DNA from: Humulus lupulus
Lineage: Eukaryota > Streptophyta > Magnoliopsida > Rosales > Cannabaceae
DNA: 64,000 nt
NCBI RefSeq assembly: GCF_963169125.1
Contig: NC_084796.1
Location: 211,299,948 to 211,363,947 of the forward strand
Reading direction: 5' to 3'
Shown: positions 58,043 to 64,000 of the stretch, piece by piece
Layout of the letters: the number at the start of each line of letters is the position of its first letter
Numbering within the stretch: position 1 is the first letter of the stretch
Translations under genes and position numbers: made by a program
Notes under the pieces: model-generated
Databases searched by the model: none
Seen by the model: the letters and a program-made list of their open reading frames with translations, nothing else
Told to the model about the DNA's origin: nothing

Positions 58043-59262
58043 TGTAACATCCTACTACCTAGTGACCACTACGCTGTGTATTTTAAACAGTGCTAAACTC
58101 GCTAACTGAGTCATTTGGCCATAATCGTGTAAATAAATGTGATTAACGGTTTAGAGTTAAAAAAAAATTTCAAAGACACAACGTTTCACTAAAGCGTTTA
58201 ATGTATACATTGGGATCCCAAAATATCTTTTAAAGGTTAATTACAATAAAAGATTTACAACCAACTGACCTAAGTGGCAAAAAAGGGTTTAACACTAGTT
58301 ACTCTTTAAACCATCGACCGTAGTGGTCGAGTAGCCGCATATGTACACATCGTCACCTAAGCTCTCCAACTCAAGGATGATCCAACTTTCTTTTGCCTTT
58401 ACCTGAACCACATGCACCCGTGAGCTGAGACTCAGCAAGAAAACTTATTACTGCATGTATACAAGATAAATAATTCATTAAGGGGCTTGTAGTCCTTATC
58501 AAATGATGACTAATGAGTCACTTTCTGGATAGGTGACTAATGAGTCACACTCTGGATAGGTGACTAATGAGTCTCACTCTGGATAGGTGACTAATAAGTA
58601 ACACTATGGATAGATGGCTAATGAATCACACTCTGGGGCTCTGCACCCTAAGCCATGTGACTTTCCAGTCACCTGAGCCTTTTGGCCCCAACACTAAGTA
58701 ACTAGCCTTTAGACTAGACAAGCGCTTTATTTTTCTCCAACCTTTAGGTCGATCAAGCATTTCATGCTCATGTTGATTAGATCTAATCATTTTGACATGT
58801 TTTAAACATATTAATGTCGCTCTTGACTCTTAAGCCAATACCATATGACTAGTGCTCAGTAATACTGGCAATCATGACTAATAAGTCAAGACTTCACGAC
58901 CAGTACTAACACCAATGTCGGTTCTGACTAATAAGTCAGTGCCATTCACAAATAAGCAAAGTTGCTAGGAATTTACAATGCAATCAATGTTCATATATAA
59001 AGCACTCAACATGCCTCATTAATAACCATCCATGTCACATACTGGGTGCAGTTTTCTTATCTTTGGTCCAAGCACAGGTTACCAATAAACGACCCTCAAG
59101 CACGATCATGTTTCCAAGACCCTAGCGATAACCTAGTCACAAACATAATATAAAACTTCATAAAAATGAGTAAAAAATAATTCCGGACCAAATCCTAGCC
59201 TCCGGGACGTCAAATCCTACTCAACTGGGTAGTAGGATCGATCTCAGGCTCTTAGAATATAG
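58043..59262 (-). repeat. 5' LTR of the Tekay-like element, distal part lost
   Basis: TGTAACATCCTACTACC at the internal boundary, then the family order: TTTACCTG/CACCCGTGAGC block (58395), GACTAATGAGTCA minisatellite (58505-58640) and the GGTGCAGTTTTCTTAT module (59045). At about 59262 it stops matching its partner LTR. Together with 52336-53933 it implies a full LTR of about 2.35 kb. Confidence 0.83.
58505..58640. repeat. GACTAATGAGTCA minisatellite
   Basis: Five units of about 28 bp, each with TGACTAATGAGTCAC and a TCTGGATAGG spacer. Same class as 27170-27540. Confidence 0.88.
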
Positions 59263-60584
59263 GCCTCAGGATTGTTCCTACTACTAAGATTAGTGGGGAT
59301 TGATGTCCCGGAGGCTAAATCTTGGTCTGGGAACCTTTGTTAATCATTTTATTGATGGTGTCCTATAATTGGTTATGATTAGGTGATCGCTAAAGGCCTA
59401 AAAGTTAGATCGTTCTCAAGGGTCATTCTTTTATTCATTCTCGCTCGAATCAGAGGTAAGAAAACTACACCCCATATGTGACATGCATGGTTATTCTTGA
59501 GGCATGTTGATTGTGTAAATGTGGACATGGATTGATTATTGAATGCTTAGAAAATCTTGCTCACTTGTGCATGGTACTGACTAATTAGTCAGATTTGGCA
59601 AAGGTGTCAGTATCAACTGTGAAGCTGGGACTTATTAGTCAAGTTCAGCAGTGGTACTGGGCACTGGTCACACAGTGCTGACTTATAAGTCAGGAAGGCC
59701 TTAGTGTGTTCAACGTAAGCCAATAGAGATTAGATCTAATCGACATCTGCATTAAATGACTCAGAAGAGCGTTAATGCTGGACCGACCTCAAGTTCGATA
59801 AAAACTACAAGCGCTTGTGTGACTTACCCATCAATCACTCATCTTTTAAGTTAGAGACTTACCCATCAGTCTCTCATCTGTTAAGTTAGAGACATACCCA
59901 TCAGTCTCTCATCTGTTTAAGCTAGTGACTTACCCAGCAGTCACTCATCTAATTAAGTTAGAGACTTACCTAGCAGTCACTCATCTGTTTAAGTTAGTGA
60001 CTTACCCAGCAGTCACTCATCTGTTTAAATTAGTGACTTGCTTGTCAGTCACTCATTATGGTTTACCAGAACCTTAAGTGATATTTACTCATCTGTTTAA
60101 GAGGGATAAGCTCTGTGTGTGATTATAATAATAATCAGTTGTTAATATCTATATGCATTATTGTGTTTTCTTGCTGGGCCTTGGCTCATGGGTGCTATGT
60201 GGTGTAGGTAAAGGGAAAGAAAAGCTCACCCAGCCTTGAGTGGAGAGCTTAGGTGGTGATGTGTATATATGCGGCCGCTTGACCACCACGGCCAAGGAGT
60301 TTTCAGAGGAACTAGGGGGTTTACCCTATTTTTTGTCGCTTAGGTCGGCGGGTTTGTAAATTTGAAACAATAGTGACCATTTTGAGTTGTAAATAACTTG
60401 TAAAAGTTTTTTATTGGCCCATGAACATTTTTATGTACTTAATAAAATATGTCCTTTCCTTTTTATTGGTTTTCCACCTTAGTCTGTTAATAATTCTTAG
60501 AAGTACCTTTTTAACCAAAGGACTCGGGTAGAGAGTCAAATTTCCGGTTCACTGTAACTATTCTGGGGTAACTAGGGCGTTACA
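59263..60584 (+). repeat. LTR fragment of the Tekay-like family in opposite orientation
   Basis: Starts inside an LTR at the junction (TGTCCCGGAGGC near 59300), then GGTAAGAAAACTACACC (59455), a minisatellite (59840-60060), the GCTGGGCCTTGGCTCATGGG block (60172) and the LTR end GGGCGTTACA at 60584. It lacks its 5' half and has no TSD. Confidence 0.78.
59840..60060. repeat. Minisatellite of AGAGACTTACCCATCAGTCTCTC units
   Basis: Six or seven units of about 35 bp, alternating GAGACTTACC...CAGTCTCTCATCTG and GTGACTTACC...CAGTCACTCATCTG. Each unit holds a short dyad (GTGACT/AGTCAC or GAGACT/AGTCTC). Confidence 0.85.
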
Positions 60585-61082
60585 CGAACTAAGTTGGGAT
60601 ATTTCTTAGACAAAACAAAACCTTGAAGACAACTAGGAAAACCTGGATATAACTAAGTCCGAGGCCTAATTCTTAACAGGTACAATGCTATTAAGAGAAT
60701 AAAACTCCTAGACATAACCAGGTCCGAGCCCTAATTCCTAATAGACATAACGCTATTAGGCGGGCAAATTCCTGGGTATAACCAGGGTATCGACCAAAAT
60801 AGTTTAGTCGAGCCATCAAAAACTATCCCGGTCTAAAGACAACCCCTACGATTTCGAGTGTGCAAGAATTTGAAGTTCATAAGCATGAGAAAATAAAAGA
60901 TTAGGGGAACAAAAATAGATCACAAAATAATAAACATGTACTGAAAAGTATATGATTATCTCGATGAGAAAAAACCTCGATCTAAGCCCGAAGGCGATTA
61001 TTTCAGTTTGTGAGAACCAAATTACAGGAAAAAGAAAATAAAATAAACGAAATAATAAACATCATTGAGCTCTGTCAACTTG
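60585..61082. repeat. Non-coding region with 60-70-bp tandem repeat
   Basis: Between about 60620 and 60790 two and a half imperfect units share ATAACNANGTCCGAG, CCTAATTCNTAA and GCTATTA. The rest is AT-rich. It lies downstream of the coiled-coil ORF on the minus strand. Confidence 0.6.
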
Positions 61083-61770
61083 CTCGTGTGATGACACCTC
61101 CTCGCCGTCCCCTTCGGCAGCTCTGGAAGCATTCACAATCTCAGAAGGATCTTGTGAGAGTCAACTCTGAAACCTGGCAAGATAAGATCCCCAGAGCTCC
61201 GGTGCCATAAAGGAGAAATCCCCTTCTTGGTTGTAAGCCCAACATCGGTAAAGCATCTCCTCCAGGGTGTTCGTTGAGTCTACGATCTCCTCCTTAGCTT
61301 TGGCCTCGAACTCGGATAGTTTGTTCTTGAGCACATAACCTCTTCGAGCTTCTTATTTAGGTTGTCAACCTCAGCCTCCAGTTGATCCTGTCGCTGGCTC
61401 ACCTCCACCACCTGGTCCTTAGCAATCCGCTCATTCTCTTGGGAAGTGGCTAGGGAGACCTTAGCAGTCTGGTCGTTCTCCTGGGATGCGACCAGGGCAA
61501 CCTTAAGCTCCTCTTTCCTATTTCAGGACTGGGCGATGCTGCAGAGTTGAGCCAGGTTAGACTACAAAGGGAAAATGCAGGTCAAGATTAGTTCGCAAAA
61601 GCCAAAAAAAAAAAAAATAGGAGAAGAAGAAAAGAAAAAGAAGTACTAAAGGGGGAATGAAGGTGGCTCACAGTTAGGTTAATTTCCATGGCGAACTCTA
61701 GAACATCTTCAGGGGAACGCTCCTCCATAGCCCTTAGGTCCTTAACATTGGCTCTATATGCGTGGCCCAC
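61083..61770 (-). pseudogene. Coiled-coil ORF with intron, C-terminal part
   Basis: Exon pieces on the minus strand: 61770-61672 (YRANVKDLRAMEERSPEDVL, FAMEINLT), a 110-bp intron 61671-61562 with GT at the donor and TTTGTAG at the acceptor, then 61561-61100. The downstream exon is a long heptad helix (SQENDQTAKVSLATSQENER, then QDQLEAEVDNLNKKLEE) and ends with CWAYNQEGDFSFMAPELW. One TGA (near 61526) and one frameshift (near 61318) break it. Such helix-rich proteins with a C-terminal W..N..GDFSF-type box are common in plants, often annotated as putative gypsy-type transposon proteins. The N-terminal part was cut off by the LTR at 61771. Confidence 0.5.
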
Positions 61771-63425
61771 TGTAATGCCCTCGATAGCCAAGACCGCTAC
61801 ATTGTGTACTTATAAAAGTGTAAGACCTGCTAATCAAGTCATTAATTTACAAATGGCCACTAAACATGTATGAGCTAGGGTTAAAAAGGTTTTAGTCTCA
61901 AAAGTTACATTTTATATAATTAAACGGTTATATACATGGGATCCCAAAAGAAACAGAGTTTAAAAGTTGGAATACAGACTCTCCAAAATACAGAAAACTT
62001 TCAGCCTTACTAAGGAAAAATGAACATTTCTGGGTCTCGCGTCCCTGCCTAAACCTCAACCATGGCGGATGAGCAGCTGGTCATGTACATTCCGCTCGCA
62101 AAGCTCTCCAAATCAGGGCTGATCAAGCTTGCCCTTTCCTTTACCTGCACCACGTAGCACCCGTGAGCCAAGGCCCAGCAAGAAAACATAATGTGCAACA
62201 CAAACAATAATAACAAATAGTCAATCCTCTAGAATCAAGGGCTGACAACTTACCCAAATAATCCACATTAACCATTCAGCATATACTCAGAATCAAGGAT
62301 GCAATTAATCACATATAACAAGATCGCATAATAATCAGGGCCGACAACTTAGGCCGCACCCTCTGTTTACCCCACTGACTCCGGTCCACTTAAACCGAGC
62401 TTAGTGCATATTAAGCTGTCCTCGGCTACCAGTGGCCAAGTCGCACCCTGTGCACTAGTGTAACCCTTGGCACTCTTAGGTCGTTGGTTCACTGTTTAGT
62501 TTACATGGCATAATACCATCCTTTCAAGCATACACATTAGGGAACCCTTAGTCCCATTACAAATATACAACCAGGTGCAGTTTTCTTTCCTTTAGTCTTT
62601 GCGTTCACTGATTACGAGTGAATCTCCTGGAGCACGATTCGTTTCCGAGCCCTAGCTTTAACACCTAGTCACAAACAAGGTATAGGGTTCCATTAATATT
62701 CAAATAAGGGTTTCCGGATACAATACTAGCTTCCGGGACATAGAATTCCACCAAGCATGGTGGGGAAATCGATCCCGAGCACCCTAGACTACATTCCCGT
62801 GCCTAAGATCCCCAAATGTTCAAGTGAGTACCTAAGGGCTACGGCCCTTGAAACATAGCCATGAACCTACCCTAAAACAAAGCCAAGGCCATCCCTGGAA
62901 GCAGACACGCGCCGCAACCCTTCCCTTGGGCGCCGCGGCGCTTCCCTTGGCCGAGCCTCCTTGGCTCCTTTGCATCCTAGGGCCGCAGCGCTCTAGAATA
63001 GAGCCTCGGCCCTTCCCTTTGTGCCCAGAAAGTTCACCATTTCTAGCATCTAAACCTCATACAAAACTAACCCAAAGCTCCCTAATTCAAAACCCATTAA
63101 TCACAACACTTTTATCATGACTTTAACAACATATCCCAACAGAAATCCAGCCGAAAAACCTACTAAAATCCCATTTTTAATTTATGAAACTCAAGAACTT
63201 AAAACACCAAAACCAGTCATACAAAATTGGAATTTAAACTTCCAAATCATGAATTGGAGCTTACCTCACCTGCTTAACCACTTCCTTGACAAATTCCTGA
63301 GCTAAAACCTAAGCTCTCAGCTTCAATTCAGCTCTTAAACAACAAAATCATAAATACCTTAATACTTAGCCAAAATCTCAAAATTCTAACCCCAAAAACA
63401 CAATTCAATTCTCACCTTAGCCTTG
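61771..63425 (-). repeat. Tekay-like LTR, partial
   Basis: TGTAATGCCCTCGATAGCCA at 61771 is the reverse complement of the end of the solo LTR 193-14494 (nearest relative). Then come the TTTACCTGCACCACGTAGCA block (62141), the GTGCAGTTTTCTTTCC module (62575), a palindrome cassette (62835-63015) and CTTACCTC (63260). It stops at about 63425, where another LTR starts, so its remainder may lie outside the window. Confidence 0.8.
62835..63015. repeat. Palindrome cassette with GGCGCCGCGGCGC
   Basis: GGGCTACGGCCC, GCGCCGCAACC, GGGCGCCGCGGCGCTT and GGGCCGCAGCGCTC in 180 bp, again between the GGTGCAGTTTTC module and CTTACCTC. Confidence 0.78.
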
Positions 63426-64000
63426 TGTTGGTCCAGATTTTGGTCAATTGACACGGAGTCAAAATACGGTTGACGTGGATGAATGCGTTGAAAAGAACGT
63501 GATGACGAAAATAATAAGAACACAATATTTTATAGTGGTTTGGCCCCAGGATCTGGTAATAACCTACGTCCACTTAGATTGTTATTGATGCGAGAGTCAA
63601 AGGAGTGATCAAAGAACTAGGGTTCAATGAGTTTCACTAACCTCTGAAGTACAATACAATATCTCAGATAGAATTACTCTAGTCTTAAATAATTCGAAAG
63701 CCAAAAGTCCCTTCCCTGAGCTATCTTTCTCTATTTATAGGCTCAAGGGGGATTACATGAATTTGTTACAGATATTCTTTCCTAAATAATCAGATACTCA
63801 GGAGATTCTGGGAGTCAATTTTGGGATTTACAAAGATCTTTATAGAAACATCACGTTGCATGCGGAACCATCGACCAGACTGATCGCAGGTAAGACTAGG
63901 CCACCTACTGCTTATAATGTGTCTTCTGGTCGATATCCTAGCAGAGTTCCTCCAAGTGTCAACCACGTGTCCAGGAATTACTTGCCACGTCATCTATGCC
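63426..64000. repeat. Partial LTR running off the right edge
   Basis: TGTTGGTCCAG at 63426 begins a sequence with LTR-like features: a GTGGTTTGGCC stretch, TCTATTTATAGGC (63730) and no coding frame. It resembles the Tat-like LTR layout (TGTTGACGC, GTGGTTCAGTGG, TATTTATAG), but the identity is low. Strand and lineage are uncertain. Confidence 0.45.

Overview
The window is plant nuclear DNA made almost wholly of nested LTR retrotransposons, with no intact host gene. Both Ty1/copia (Angela-like and Tork-like) and Ty3/gypsy (Tat-like, Tekay-like chromovirus, canonical-chromodomain chromovirus) families are present. There are also two plant L1-type LINE fragments and one CACTA-like DNA transposon end. 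This points to heterochromatin of a flowering plant, most likely a eudicot; the sequence alone does not fix the species. Lineage names come from motifs and architecture read by eye, not from database searches.

Layout, 1-40115: the outermost layer is an Angela-like copia element on the + strand (leader, damaged pol and 3' LTR at about 34215-40115). A Tat-like gypsy element on the - strand lies inside its leader. The Tat LTR is at 33482-34214, and gag, protease and RT run leftward off the left edge in pieces 32348-33416, 30515-30870, 25094-25868, 21516-22486, 14495-14932 and 1-192. The gaps between these pieces are later insertions, most with readable target-site duplications (TSDs): solo LTRs at 193-14494 (TSD ATATG), 14933-21515 (TTTAC), 22487-25093 (CTGGG), 25869-30514 (AATAC) and 30871-32347 (imperfect TSD). 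These are themselves invaded: 193-14494 holds a nearly complete Angela copia (1236-11219) and another solo LTR (11898-13829, CTGGT); 14933-21515 holds a chromovirus (16140-20409, CGCCG); 25869-30514 holds a truncated Tekay-like piece (26643 to about 30214).

Layout, 40115-64000: an L1-type LINE is split in its RNase H domain by a complete Tork-like copia element (41283-46462, TSD CTTCT). Next come about 2.2 kb of AT-rich DNA with nothing recognisable, a Tat LTR remnant, a CACTA-like end next to a second LINE piece, and a broken - strand Tekay-like element (52336-59262) whose two LTRs are each cut at a different breakpoint. A head-to-head LTR junction follows, then the 3' end of a spliced coiled-coil ORF (61083-61770), and finally LTR sequence to the edge.

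How it works together: no element in view looks autonomous. The points most worth a second look are: (1) the long Tekay-like LTRs share a fixed order of modules, with two or three conserved splice-donor-like GGTAAG/GGTAAAG motifs, a copy-specific GC-rich palindrome cassette and minisatellites built on bZIP-like TGAGTCA or RY-like CATGCATG words; (2) an Angela-like element has a gene-like two-exon segment with a 104-bp intron where gag and protease should be; (3) a young copia element carries four independent coding lesions; (4) a Tork polyprotein stays in one frame but has five stops, four of them TAG.
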